A DNA stretch of 64,000 nucleotides from Candidatus Pelearchaeum maunauluense (lineage in GTDB: Archaea; Thermoproteota; Nitrososphaeria_A; Caldarchaeales; Caldarchaeaceae): positions 138,822-202,821 of the forward strand of contig JANVYQ010000003.1 in assembly GCA_030059675.1 (NCBI GenBank). The letters are read 5' to 3'. The notes under the pieces are model-generated. The model searched no databases. It was not told the DNA's origin and worked only from the letters and a program-made list of their open reading frames with translations. Below, piece after piece: positions 49,442-57,966 of the stretch. The translations under genes were made by a program, and so were the position numbers. Each line of letters opens with the position of its first letter. Position 1 is the stretch's first letter.

Positions 49442-50065
49442 ATGGGTGAGTCTGAGCAGAGCAAGGCTGGCCGTAGGCTCGCCATAGCTACTGCCATGCT
49501 TCTCTTCTCCAGCCACCGCCTCCCTGGGGTTAGGGGCTACGAGCTACGCCGCCGCCTTGGAAAAAACTACCTAAAGATAATAGACACGCTCAACCATAGG
49601 CTTAGCCCACTAGGACTCAGGGTTAAGGTTGTTTTTGAGGGAGACAATGAACAGCCGTCGGAGGAGGATTTTGACAAGGCGCGTTTCTTCATAACACTAA
49701 GCGAGCCTCTATCCCTCTCAGACATAGTTGCCGCTGGCTGGAGGATTGACGACCTAGCAATACTATCAGCAACTCTTGCCTATCTCTTCTCGCGGGGTGG
49801 AAAGGCGCATCAGAACGAGGTTACGGAGCTTCTGGAGGCCAAGTTCCCAAAGTGGCGTATAGAGTCTGCGATGGAGCGCTTCACCAGACGCGGCTACCTA
49901 CACAAAGACGAGGACAACATGATATACATAGGCTGTAGAACATTCGCGGAGGTTGACCAGAAAGAGCTGGTTAAAGCGATAACCGAGATAAGCCCAGAGC
50001 TGGCTGGGACAAACCAAGGCTCTACTGAAACATCTTCTGGAGAGCCTCCTTCTCCCTCTCCATAA
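49442..50065 (+). CDS. Nse3/MAGE-like tandem winged-helix (KITE) protein
   Basis: 208 residues. Winged helix A: RGYELRRRLGKNYLKIIDTL, then LSPLGLRVKVVFE, as in the MAGE homology domain. Winged helix B: DLAILSATLAYLFSRGGKAH, then YIGCRTFAEVDQKELVKAI, parallel to the MAGE ending with a G-x-R-[AS]-[YF]-x-E-[TV]-x-K signature. MAGE/Nse3, ScpB and MukE belong to the KITE class that binds kleisins. ATG 49442 follows the kleisin stop by 2 nt; TTG 49436 would overlap it by 4. The 3' end overlaps lhr on the other strand by 44 nt. Confidence 0.65.
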   Translation: MGESEQSKAGRRLAIATAMLLFSSHRLPGVRGYELRRRLGKNYLKIIDTLNHRLSPLGLRVKVVFEGDNEQPSEEDFDKARFFITLSEPLSLSDIVAAGWRIDDLAILSATLAYLFSRGGKAHQNEVTELLEAKFPKWRIESAMERFTRRGYLHKDEDNMIYIGCRTFAEVDQKELVKAITEISPELAGTNQGSTETSSGEPPSPSP

Positions 50066-52886
50066 TAAGCTCAACAAGCCTAACCCCAAGTGAGCTCTCT
50101 TTCTCAAGTATCTCCTCTGCGGTTTTCGTGTCTATGTATTTGCTCGCCAGTACGAATGCCGCTGCCTTGCCATATTTCTCCACGAGCTTCGCTGTCTTTA
50201 TCGCTTCGCGCCGTAGTTCCTTCTCTTTCCTGTTTATCGGCTTCCCGCGCCTCGCTACCAGGCCATAAACTTCCTCCTGCTCCGCTTTTAGCGCCCCCAG
50301 CGAACGTGAGCCACAGACCGGGCATGTGGGAGTGTTGCTAATATCCTTAACAGCTAGGCGCTCCAGATACTCAAAACAAGACGTGCATACGAGCGTTAGC
50401 GGCTCGTTGTTAAGCCTCCCCCTAACGGCATTCGCCACCAGCCTGTGTATCCTATCAGAGGATATAACGTCAATATCATATTCATGTCGTTGTAGCGTTA
50501 GCCTGGCTAGTGGGGACGGGCTCTCGGCCAGCCGCGCAGTATGGAGGGAAACCAGACCCTCCTCAATCCTCCTAAGGAGCATTAGGGCAGACTCGCTGTC
50601 AAAGTCTTCAAACAGGGTGTATTTGAGAGCCTCCTCATAAACCGCTGTTCCCTTCAGAGTTTCAACCAGCTTCTCGGCGCTTATGTCCAGTATGCTCGCC
50701 TCTCTGCTTATCACACCCATCTTACGCGCAGCATGAACAAGCCTACGCTTGAAGAGGCTTGATGCCTCCACAGCAGACCTTACATAGCCATGAAAATCTC
50801 CTACGGCTAGCGTGTGGAGTAGCTCTCTAACCATCTCGGCGTTTATATGCCTAGACTTGAAGATTATACGGTAAGCATCTTGCTGCAAGCCTATGGGGGC
50901 GCCTACCCTTCTTGAGAGCTCATAACCCACCACGCGCGCTATCGTCCTATTAACGCGCAAGCCGCCGTGTATATGTAGGATGACGTAGTCGTAGGTCTCC
51001 TCTATCAGGACGCTCCTATCGCTTGGCACGGGTATTCCCATCTTGATATGCTCCCTAACTTCCCGCAGGCTTTTCTCTAGGAGAGCCGTGTCTGTCTTAT
51101 ACTCGCGGGCAAGTTCCTCTAGTATCGTATTCTCATCACCCCTGATGTATGCTTCGGCGTATCTCCTCCTTATCCTGCCCACCTCCTCAGCGACCTCCAG
51201 GGGAACTGGTATCTCATCCCCAACCCATGACGGAACAGCTCCCTCTAGGCTATCCAGCGGCGAGACGTAGATTCTCTCACCAGCAGCGTGGATTATCTCC
51301 CAAGCCTTTCCCATCAGGATGAACCTAGAGCCAGGCTCGCCATGCTCAGCCACGAACTCCTCATCAAGTATCCCAACAGGCTCCCCAGTAGATTCGGAGA
51401 CGACCAGGTATTGCCTCTCCTCTGGAATCATGGAGAGATTCCCAAAATAGTAGTTATACAGCTCGGACTGTTTCGCTGGCCGTGTTATTGTCCTGCTCTC
51501 CGCCTGCCAGCCAGCTATCTCTATACTACTCATGTGTTGAACAACCTTAGTAACGTCCTCCTCACTCAACTCCTCAAAGCAGTATGAGCGTCTGAATATG
51601 CGCAGAACATCATCTACCGTAATGCTTCCCCGCTCTATTAACAGCCCTGCTATCTGATGCATGAGCACGTCGTAGCTGTTTTTAGGAGTCCTCACCTGCT
51701 CTATCTCATCACTGTAGGCGCGGCGCGCTATTACGAGAGCTTCAAGAGCATCATCCGAGTCCATTACTATTACTACACCCCTGGCCAGGCCGCCTATCCT
51801 ATGGCCGCTTCTACCTACGCGCTGGACTAGACGCGTAACCTCGCGCGGCGAGTTATACTGTATGCATAGCTCTATACGTCCAACGTCAATACCCATCTCC
51901 AGAGACGAGGTGCATACTACGCCTATCAGCTTCCCAGTCTTAAGAGCCTGCTCGGCGCCTATCCGTGTTGGCCTAGCTAGAGAGCCGTGGTGGATGCCTA
52001 TTGAAACGTTCTCGTCCCACGCCCTAAACCTGTTGGTGAGAATCTCTGCCAGCGGCCTTGTGTTTGTGAAGATTAGCGTTGATTCATGCTGCTCCACGAG
52101 GCGGCGTATGGTGCTTAGCCTGGCCGCCACGTCGGGCAGTATTGAGAGCTGCTCTGCTAGAGTGTAGTCGCCGCTACTCGGCTCTGGATAAGCTACCTGT
52201 ATTGAGAGGCTTCGCGCAACAGGCACGCGTACAATCTCGCATTTCCTTCCACTACCAACCAAGAAACGCGCCACAATCTCAGGACTCCCCACGGTGGCGG
52301 AGAGGCCTATCCTCTGATAGGGTTTCCCAACAATCTCTTCAAGCCTCTCCAAACCTAACGAGAGCTGCACACCCCGCTTATCTGTCGCAAGCTCATGAAC
52401 TTCATCCACAACCACATATTCAACGAACCGTAGATACTGTCTGAGTATTCTTGCCGTTAGCAGTATCTGGAGCGTCTCTGGAGTTGTTATCAATATGTCT
52501 GGAGGCTGGAGAGTTTGTATCCGCCTCTCTCGCGCGAGTGTGTCGCCGTGTCTTATGGCTACGCTCATGTCAAGCCTGCTAGCCCACCACTCTATCCTAT
52601 CGGAGAGGTCGCGGTTAAGCGCCCTCAGGGGGGTTATGTAGAGAAGCCTGACACCACGCCGCTCGCCGCTCAGCACCATCTTACTCAGCGCAGGCAGGAG
52701 AGCGGCTTCGGTCTTCCCAGTCCCAGTAGGAGCCATGAGCAGCAAGTTATCGCCGCGTAAGATTATGGGTATGCTCTCAATCTGGGGCTCCGTCAATACG
52801 CTAAACTTCTCGCTAAACGCCTCTCTAACAGGCTTAGCCAACATCTCAAGAATCTGCTGGCTCCGCAACCTAGTCCAGTCATCCAT
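50022..52886 (-). CDS. Lhr-family superfamily 2 helicase
   Basis: 954 residues. Motifs: LLMAPTGTGKTEAALLPAL (I), TPLRALNRDL (Ia), VVDEVHEL (II), GLSATVG (III), GVVCTSSLEMGIDVG and VQRVGRSGHRIGG (V, VI), then the winged-helix and Lhr-specific beta domains, and a C-terminal zinc finger (CTSCFEYL, CPVCGSRSLG). Lhr enzymes unwind branched or RNA-DNA substrates in repair. ATG 52886 is preferred; GTG/TTG codons just upstream are in frame. It converges on the SMC5/6-like operon with a 44-nt overlap. Confidence 0.93.
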   Translation of the reverse strand: MDDWTRLRSQQILEMLAKPVREAFSEKFSVLTEPQIESIPIILRGDNLLLMAPTGTGKTEAALLPALSKMVLSGERRGVRLLYITPLRALNRDLSDRIEWWASRLDMSVAIRHGDTLARERRIQTLQPPDILITTPETLQILLTARILRQYLRFVEYVVVDEVHELATDKRGVQLSLGLERLEEIVGKPYQRIGLSATVGSPEIVARFLVGSGRKCEIVRVPVARSLSIQVAYPEPSSGDYTLAEQLSILPDVAARLSTIRRLVEQHESTLIFTNTRPLAEILTNRFRAWDENVSIGIHHGSLARPTRIGAEQALKTGKLIGVVCTSSLEMGIDVGRIELCIQYNSPREVTRLVQRVGRSGHRIGGLARGVVIVMDSDDALEALVIARRAYSDEIEQVRTPKNSYDVLMHQIAGLLIERGSITVDDVLRIFRRSYCFEELSEEDVTKVVQHMSSIEIAGWQAESRTITRPAKQSELYNYYFGNLSMIPEERQYLVVSESTGEPVGILDEEFVAEHGEPGSRFILMGKAWEIIHAAGERIYVSPLDSLEGAVPSWVGDEIPVPLEVAEEVGRIRRRYAEAYIRGDENTILEELAREYKTDTALLEKSLREVREHIKMGIPVPSDRSVLIEETYDYVILHIHGGLRVNRTIARVVGYELSRRVGAPIGLQQDAYRIIFKSRHINAEMVRELLHTLAVGDFHGYVRSAVEASSLFKRRLVHAARKMGVISREASILDISAEKLVETLKGTAVYEEALKYTLFEDFDSESALMLLRRIEEGLVSLHTARLAESPSPLARLTLQRHEYDIDVISSDRIHRLVANAVRGRLNNEPLTLVCTSCFEYLERLAVKDISNTPTCPVCGSRSLGALKAEQEEVYGLVARRGKPINRKEKELRREAIKTAKLVEKYGKAAAFVLASKYIDTKTAEEILEKESSLGVRLVELIMEREKEALQKMFQ

Positions 52887-52909
52887 AACAGCCACCAACT
52901 ACGGCGCAG

Positions 52910-53380
52910 CTAACTCTCAATCTCCTCCAACTTCCTTCCACACATAGGGCAGTATATCGCCTCGCTTGGAGCAACACTCCCGCATTCTGGGCAGCTCTTC
53001 TGCTGAGGCACCTCCTCGGCACTGATTTCTTCTTGCTGAACAGCTTTAGGGCGGAGTAGAAACCCACCACCCGCGGCTATGACAACGGTGAGCGCGGATA
53101 ACATTATCCTAAAAACCACTATATCCTGCTGCGCGAGTGGGTTCCATAGCAATAATCCCTGCGTGAACGCTATCCCATGCCCCGCGAGTGAGCCTATTCC
53201 CGCCCCCACCGCCGCGGCCAGGGACTCGCGCACCAGCACGCCAGCTACGATGCCAGCTAGCGCGGTGGAGAGCAGGGCTAGCGCGGGGTTTTGGCCCGAT
53301 AATCCCTCAGCGTAGGAAAGCGTCGCTACTATGGCTAGTGAGGCCAAAGCCGCTGCCACCAGCCTAGCAGACCGTCGCAT
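52910..53380 (-). CDS. Membrane protein with C-terminal zinc ribbon
   Basis: About 156 residues: four or five hydrophobic segments rich in Ala/Gly, a short linker and a C-terminal ribbon with SCPECGSVAPSEAIYCPMCG. Such proteins are common in archaea and mostly uncharacterised. ATG 53380 is chosen, with GTG 53389 as alternative. lhr starts 23 nt downstream on the same strand. Confidence 0.7.
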   Translation of the reverse strand: MRRSARLVAAALASLAIVATLSYAEGLSGQNPALALLSTALAGIVAGVLVRESLAAAVGAGIGSLAGHGIAFTQGLLLWNPLAQQDIVVFRIMLSALTVVIAAGGGFLLRPKAVQQEEISAEEVPQQKSCPECGSVAPSEAIYCPMCGRKLEEIES

Positions 53381-53470
53381 CCAGCTCACGCACCTTCCAG
53401 ACAGCGAAATCCTAAGCTCAGCTTAAAAATATTGTTAAAGGCTCTAAGAAAAGCCCTACAACCGTATTGA

Positions 53471-54676
53471 CTACGAAATTTCCATACCAAATGCTTGTTT
53501 CATCATCTGCCGCATTATGACCAGTCGCTGAATATCGTTAGTCCCCTCGTATGTCTTGAATATCTGGACATCCCTGAGGAATCTCTCCACCATTCCCTCC
53601 ACCGCCACCCCCATGCCCCCATGAACAGTTATCGCCTTCAGCGCCGCTTTCTCCGCCGCTTCTGTGGCGAAGAGCTTGGCCATAGAGGCTGCGAAGACGG
53701 CTTCTGGTCTCTCACGCGTGGCCAGGTGAGACGCCCAGTAAAGCATGAGCCTAGCAGCCTCAAGGTATGTTAGCATCTCGCTGATATGAAACTGCACGGC
53801 CTGGAAGCCTAGTAGAGGCCTTTCAAACGCGCGTCTCTGCATAGTGTATTGGAGGCTCTTCTCAAATGCTGCCTGGGCTACACCAACAGCCTGCGCAGCG
53901 ACACCAAGCCTACCATGGTCGTATGTCTCCATAGCTATCTTAAAGCCCATCCCCTCCTCACCCACGCGATTCTCATCAGGCACGTAGACGTTGTCTAGTA
54001 TGACTTCGCATGGATGGCTTCCGCGTATTCCGATGACCTCTATCTTCTCGCCAACCCTAAAGCCCTCAGTACCACGCTCTACTATGAAGAACGTAAGCCC
54101 TTTCCAACGCTCCTTCTTACTTGGGGGAGGAGAAGTCCTAGCGAGGACTAGGAAGTAGTCAGCCTTATCCGCGCCTGATATGAAGTATTTACGCCCATTT
54201 ATCACCCATCCACCATTTTTCTCCTTTGCGGTTGTCTCAATAGCAGCTACATCGCTACCAGCCCCAGGCTCCGTTGTAGCGTGAGCGGCGTGCTTCTCGC
54301 CACGCGCTAGGAGTGTGAGGTACTTACGACGTTGCTCCTCAGTTCCGAACTTAAGAACTGGAAACGTGAAGAGCGAATGGACAAGCGTGGCAACGGTGAA
54401 CGCTGGGCATATGCGCGAGACCTCCTCCACGTATATGCTGTTGTATATCAGGTCTGTTCCTTGGCCGCCGTATTCCTCTGGTATTCCAAGCCCGAAATAC
54501 CCAAGCTCAGCGGCCTTCTTCAGGAGCTGTTGCGGAATCTGGTTAGTCCGCTCTATCTCCCTCAAATGCGGCTCCAACTCCCGCTCGGCAAACTCCCTAA
54601 CAGTTTTACGGAAAAGCTCATGCTCAGACTTCAGCTCAACCCTGAAGTCCTCAATACTGCTAAACGGAAAGACCAA
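53471..54676 (-). CDS. Acyl-CoA dehydrogenase
   Basis: 401 residues. GYFGLGIPEEYGGQGTD, ATTEPGAGSDVAAIETTAKE, GIRGSHPCEVILDNVYVPDE and the catalytic-Glu end FKTYEGTNDIQRLVIMRQM match FAD-dependent acyl-CoA dehydrogenases, which oxidise acyl-CoA to enoyl-CoA. Substrate chain not determinable. With the thiolase-like and aminotransferase genes it suggests some acyl-CoA metabolism, but no operon links them. Confidence 0.95.
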   Translation of the reverse strand: MVFPFSSIEDFRVELKSEHELFRKTVREFAERELEPHLREIERTNQIPQQLLKKAAELGYFGLGIPEEYGGQGTDLIYNSIYVEEVSRICPAFTVATLVHSLFTFPVLKFGTEEQRRKYLTLLARGEKHAAHATTEPGAGSDVAAIETTAKEKNGGWVINGRKYFISGADKADYFLVLARTSPPPSKKERWKGLTFFIVERGTEGFRVGEKIEVIGIRGSHPCEVILDNVYVPDENRVGEEGMGFKIAMETYDHGRLGVAAQAVGVAQAAFEKSLQYTMQRRAFERPLLGFQAVQFHISEMLTYLEAARLMLYWASHLATRERPEAVFAASMAKLFATEAAEKAALKAITVHGGMGVAVEGMVERFLRDVQIFKTYEGTNDIQRLVIMRQMMKQAFGMEIS

Positions 54677-54712
54677 CTATACACACCTCAACCACATTTT
54701 GCTACGCTCCTA

Positions 54713-55336
54713 TTAATAAGCGCTGAGAAGAGACCACGCCCTACTCTTTCCCAATATTTTCTCCAAAAGATGAATATCCCCTGGCGTATCTATGTCAAGA
54801 GCAGTGCCAAGCGAAATGTATGTTTTAATGGTTTTTCCACGCGAGTTAAAGGCGTGTAGATGCGCGTTGAAGCTCTCGCGGCCGTACATGAATCTAAGCC
54901 CATCAAACACACCTTTAAGGGCTATTATGTTAGTCCCCAAGAGATGCAAGTCTGGAGATATTACTACATCGCAGTGATCAAGGACGCGCATTATGGTAGA
55001 GATATCAGAGCTACTAAGTAGGGGCAGGTCTGAGAAGACGATGGATATTCTAGTCTCGGCGTCGGGGCCAAGCTGTCTAACAGCCTCTTCTACTGACTCA
55101 TTAAGAGACTCTGCCCGCTCAATCATTGTTTTACACTTTCTTCTACGGCATATAGCTAGAACACGCCTATCGCTGGAGAGTACGACGCATTCCAACCCAG
55201 CTCCCTTACATGCTTTGATGACATTACTAAGCATGCTAAGCACTATGCGCCGCCGTTTGGTGGGAGAGAGAACTTTACTTAGTCTGGTCTTGCCGAGCTC
55301 TAGGTTTTTCATGGGTATGAGCGCTATTCTCCGCAT
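54713..55336 (-). CDS. cofC: CofC, F420 side-chain guanylyltransferase
   Basis: 207 residues: LIPMKNLELGKTRLSKVLSP, RRIVLSMLSNVIKACKGAGL and SIVFSDLPLLSSSDI are CofC/FbiD motifs. It activates 2-phospholactate, or phosphoenolpyruvate in some lineages, with GTP for transfer by CofD. ATG 55336 starts 1 nt after the cofD stop; a longer frame to 55390 would sit inside cofD. Third gene of the F420 operon. Confidence 0.88.
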   Translation of the reverse strand: MRRIALIPMKNLELGKTRLSKVLSPTKRRRIVLSMLSNVIKACKGAGLECVVLSSDRRVLAICRRRKCKTMIERAESLNESVEEAVRQLGPDAETRISIVFSDLPLLSSSDISTIMRVLDHCDVVISPDLHLLGTNIIALKGVFDGLRFMYGRESFNAHLHAFNSRGKTIKTYISLGTALDIDTPGDIHLLEKILGKSRAWSLLSAY

Positions 55337-55337
55337 T

Positions 55338-56270
55338 TCACAGTCCCAGAAGCTCCAAACAGGTCTTCGCCAGCCTCTTCTTATCCTCAAGAGACCTCAT
55401 CAAGGTATTGGTTATGTGCACCTCAACGCCCATGCTCTGGACTTTTTCACGAAGTTCCGCATCTTGTTCATCCATCACGTATATGTCTAGGAAGTCTTTG
55501 TAAAGCTTGGCAACGCCCGCGGCTGAGACTTCAATCCCAAGTCCACGCATCATCTTGTCTGCTGGCCCCTTGACGGTAGCGCCGCCTATTATGGGGCTTA
55601 CTGCAAGGACTTTTCCAGGAGTTTTGCGTAGAGCTTCTCTAACTCCAGGAACGGCGAGTATTGTGCCTATACTCACGATGGGGTTGCTCGGACATATTAT
55701 CACGCCCTCCGCGCCGATTATAGAGTCTATGACTCCTGGGGCTGGCCTAGCTCTATCAGCACCAACATAAACAACATCCAAGACCTCATCTCTGGCTTCA
55801 CGTTCAACAAAGTAGCGTTGAAATGGAAGCAAGCCTGTCGGCGTCTTTATATGCGTCTTTACAGGGTCGTCGCTCATGGGTATGATCTTGTGCCTCGCAC
55901 CCAGCTTAGCGGCTATCTCTGCGGTTACCTGGCTTAGCGTAGCCCCATCTCTAAGCTTCCAAGTCCTGTAGATGTGTATAGCCATATCGCGGTCTCCAAG
56001 CTTAAACCACGTCTCGCACCCAAGCTTTTCAAGCATATCAAGGCACGCGAAGGTATCGCCACGAATTCCCCACCCACGCTCAGGCTCAACAATCCCAGCC
56101 AACGTGTAAGTTATGATATCTATGTCTGGGGAGATGTGGAGACCGAAAAACTCCTCATCATCTCCCGTATTAACTACTACGGTAAGCTCCTGATCATGTT
56201 CTTCTACTATTTTGTCAAGCCCCTCCAAAAGGCGTGCAGCCCCCACTCCTCCAGCCAGGCATGTTATCAA
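55338..56270 (-). CDS. cofD: CofD, F420 side-chain transferase
   Basis: 310 residues. ITCLAGGVGAARLLEGLDKI, VVNTGDDEEFFGLHISPDID and LGDRDMAIHIYRT match CofD/FbiA, which transfers the phospholactyl or phosphoenolpyruvyl unit to FO. TTG 56270 gives the family N-terminus and a TTGA overlap with the upstream nitroreductase stop; an ATG at 56300 would overlap that gene by 34 nt. Confidence 0.93.
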   Translation of the reverse strand: MITCLAGGVGAARLLEGLDKIVEEHDQELTVVVNTGDDEEFFGLHISPDIDIITYTLAGIVEPERGWGIRGDTFACLDMLEKLGCETWFKLGDRDMAIHIYRTWKLRDGATLSQVTAEIAAKLGARHKIIPMSDDPVKTHIKTPTGLLPFQRYFVEREARDEVLDVVYVGADRARPAPGVIDSIIGAEGVIICPSNPIVSIGTILAVPGVREALRKTPGKVLAVSPIIGGATVKGPADKMMRGLGIEVSAAGVAKLYKDFLDIYVMDEQDAELREKVQSMGVEVHITNTLMRSLEDKKRLAKTCLELLGL

Positions 56271-56896
56271 ATCTTCCCACCCCAAGTATTGAGGAAACAT
56301 ACCTCACCAAGGGGTTTACGGCTTGCCTCACGCTGCCCCCCAGGCAGGCCTATTTCAATCAACGCCTGAGGCTCAACCTCCTCAGGTATTCCCAAAACTC
56401 TCCGCACCGCCTCCTGCGCAAAAAGTGGAGAACACCTCCAGCAAGCGCCAAGACCATACGCATGGAGAGCGAGGAGCATGTTCTGTACCGCCGCAGCCAC
56501 CGACTGGACGCCCATAATATACTCGTATCGCTGCCGCCTCTCGTCTGGATATACATCCATATCCTCCATGGTCAGACACGCTATAACTAGGATGGCGGCT
56601 CTCCGCGTCCTTTCAGACGCATGCTCTATTATCTTCTCAATCTTCTCCGACTCTAGGCCGTCTTTAGAGAGGTCGCGCCGCCATTCTTCCTCCATGGCTT
56701 CTAGGAGTTTTTCTTTTATCTCCTCGCTGGTTATTATGATGAAGCGCCATGGCTGTGAGTTATGCGCGTTGGCAGCGTAGGTGGCTGCTTCGATGGCTTT
56801 CTTCACATGCTCCAAAGGCACATCGCCACGCTTAAGAAGCTTTGAGCTTCTCCTACTCTTGAGGAAGTCTACCGCAGCCTCCGCTTCGCAGACCAT
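56267..56896 (-). CDS. Nitroreductase-family protein of the F420 operon
   Basis: 209 residues. RSSKLLKRGDVP, ATYAANAHNSQPWRFIIITS and GLGACWRCSPLFAQEAVR fit the FMN-dependent nitroreductase fold, of the type forming the C-terminal half of FbiB. That domain reduces dehydro-F420 when phosphoenolpyruvate is the precursor. Coupling to cofD and cofC makes this role likely here (inference). ATG 56896 lies 27 nt from the shared TATA box; TTG 56914 is the alternative. cofE and the FO synthase genes are elsewhere. Confidence 0.82.
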   Translation of the reverse strand: MVCEAEAAVDFLKSRRSSKLLKRGDVPLEHVKKAIEAATYAANAHNSQPWRFIIITSEEIKEKLLEAMEEEWRRDLSKDGLESEKIEKIIEHASERTRRAAILVIACLTMEDMDVYPDERRQRYEYIMGVQSVAAAVQNMLLALHAYGLGACWRCSPLFAQEAVRRVLGIPEEVEPQALIEIGLPGGQREASRKPLGEVCFLNTWGGKI

Positions 56897-56918
56897 ACCA
56901 ATAGAGCTTGGCAACCGT

Positions 56919-56928
56919 CTATTTATAG
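56919..56928. promoter_or_regulatory. Palindromic TATA box shared by divergent genes
   Basis: CTATTTATAG is a perfect palindrome centred 27-28 nt from the nitroreductase ATG (56896, minus) and 29-30 nt from the LarA-like ATG (56953, plus). Both distances are in the leaderless range, so one TBP site could serve both directions. Confidence 0.6.
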
Positions 56929-56952
56929 CGAGAGAGATCTAGAAGAAATAAG

Positions 56953-57966
56953 ATGGTTGAGGTATGGCTTAGGTACGGCAAGACAGAGGTGTTCGCAGAC
57001 ATCCCCAGCGAAGCAAACACAACAATAATACAGAATGAAATCACTGGAAGACGATTCGGTGAAGACATAAAACGCTTAGTAGAAGAGAATGAGCATCTCA
57101 TCAACCTAGACAATAAAGTTGTTATGTTTATTGATTATGTCGCCGGTCTTAGGGGTCTTGACGAGCTTATACAAGACACTATAAACGTCTTTATGCAGTT
57201 AGAGAAGCGTTTAGAGTTGGTTATTTCAGGCTGGCGTTATTATTCTGATAAGGTTGAGAAAGAGCTTGCCGCACACGTGGCTCATTTTGCCAAGCATTTT
57301 ACAAACGTGGATAGGATTATCACATTACGCGAATATGATGTTGGAAAATATGCGAAGAACGCTAAGGTTATAGTTGCGCCTAAGATGGTGTGGGGCTACA
57401 CTATACTAGGGGCTGAACACTTCAAAAAACAAATACTAAACCCTAGCGGGGATATTCTCATAATAGAGGCTAACGCTGCCCGCGGTGAAGTTAAATCAAT
57501 AAACATGGAAGCTGAAGAAGAGCACGATGAGGCCGTCGCCTATCTAGAGGATAAACCAGACGTTATAATAATCTCTGGTGATGGATACCCAACAGATAAT
57601 AATCTATATTCATGCATGCATATTCCTGCGTCGCTATACGAGGTGGCGGAAGACTGTGTGATAATATTTTTGGCTGAATGTGGTGAGGGGCTTGGCCCAA
57701 GCTCGTTTATCCAGTCGCTGGTAAGCCGCCGTAATAACGTGGAAAGCGGTGACGAGGTCCTTGAGGGCTGGTTCAAGCTTGTTGATGTTAGTAAGGTTTG
57801 TATGGTTACTGCTCTTCCCGCAACATATGTGGAGAGGCTTCTCGGTGCTAGGCATTCTGATGTCGTTGATGATGCGCTTACCTATGCTTGGAGGGTGAAG
57901 GGCAGGGAGAGTAAGGTTGTAGCTATTCCGCAGATGCTTGGAACGCGCTTGGCGATAAAATCTTAA
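56953..57966 (+). CDS. LarA/DUF2088-like protein, divergent active site
   Basis: 337 residues. VEVWLRYGKTEVFADIP at the start and DVIIISGDGYPTDNNLYSCM followed by IFLAECGEGLGPSSF are LarA-like (nickel-dependent lactate racemase family). The DxTRP motif and the His-x-x-x-His-type nickel-pincer region seen in LarA are not apparent; the segment reads VVMFIDYVAGLRG. At about 85 residues shorter than LarA, it probably has another reaction. It is divergent from the F420 operon. No LarB/C/E genes in the window. Confidence 0.65.
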   Translation: MVEVWLRYGKTEVFADIPSEANTTIIQNEITGRRFGEDIKRLVEENEHLINLDNKVVMFIDYVAGLRGLDELIQDTINVFMQLEKRLELVISGWRYYSDKVEKELAAHVAHFAKHFTNVDRIITLREYDVGKYAKNAKVIVAPKMVWGYTILGAEHFKKQILNPSGDILIIEANAARGEVKSINMEAEEEHDEAVAYLEDKPDVIIISGDGYPTDNNLYSCMHIPASLYEVAEDCVIIFLAECGEGLGPSSFIQSLVSRRNNVESGDEVLEGWFKLVDVSKVCMVTALPATYVERLLGARHSDVVDDALTYAWRVKGRESKVVAIPQMLGTRLAIKS

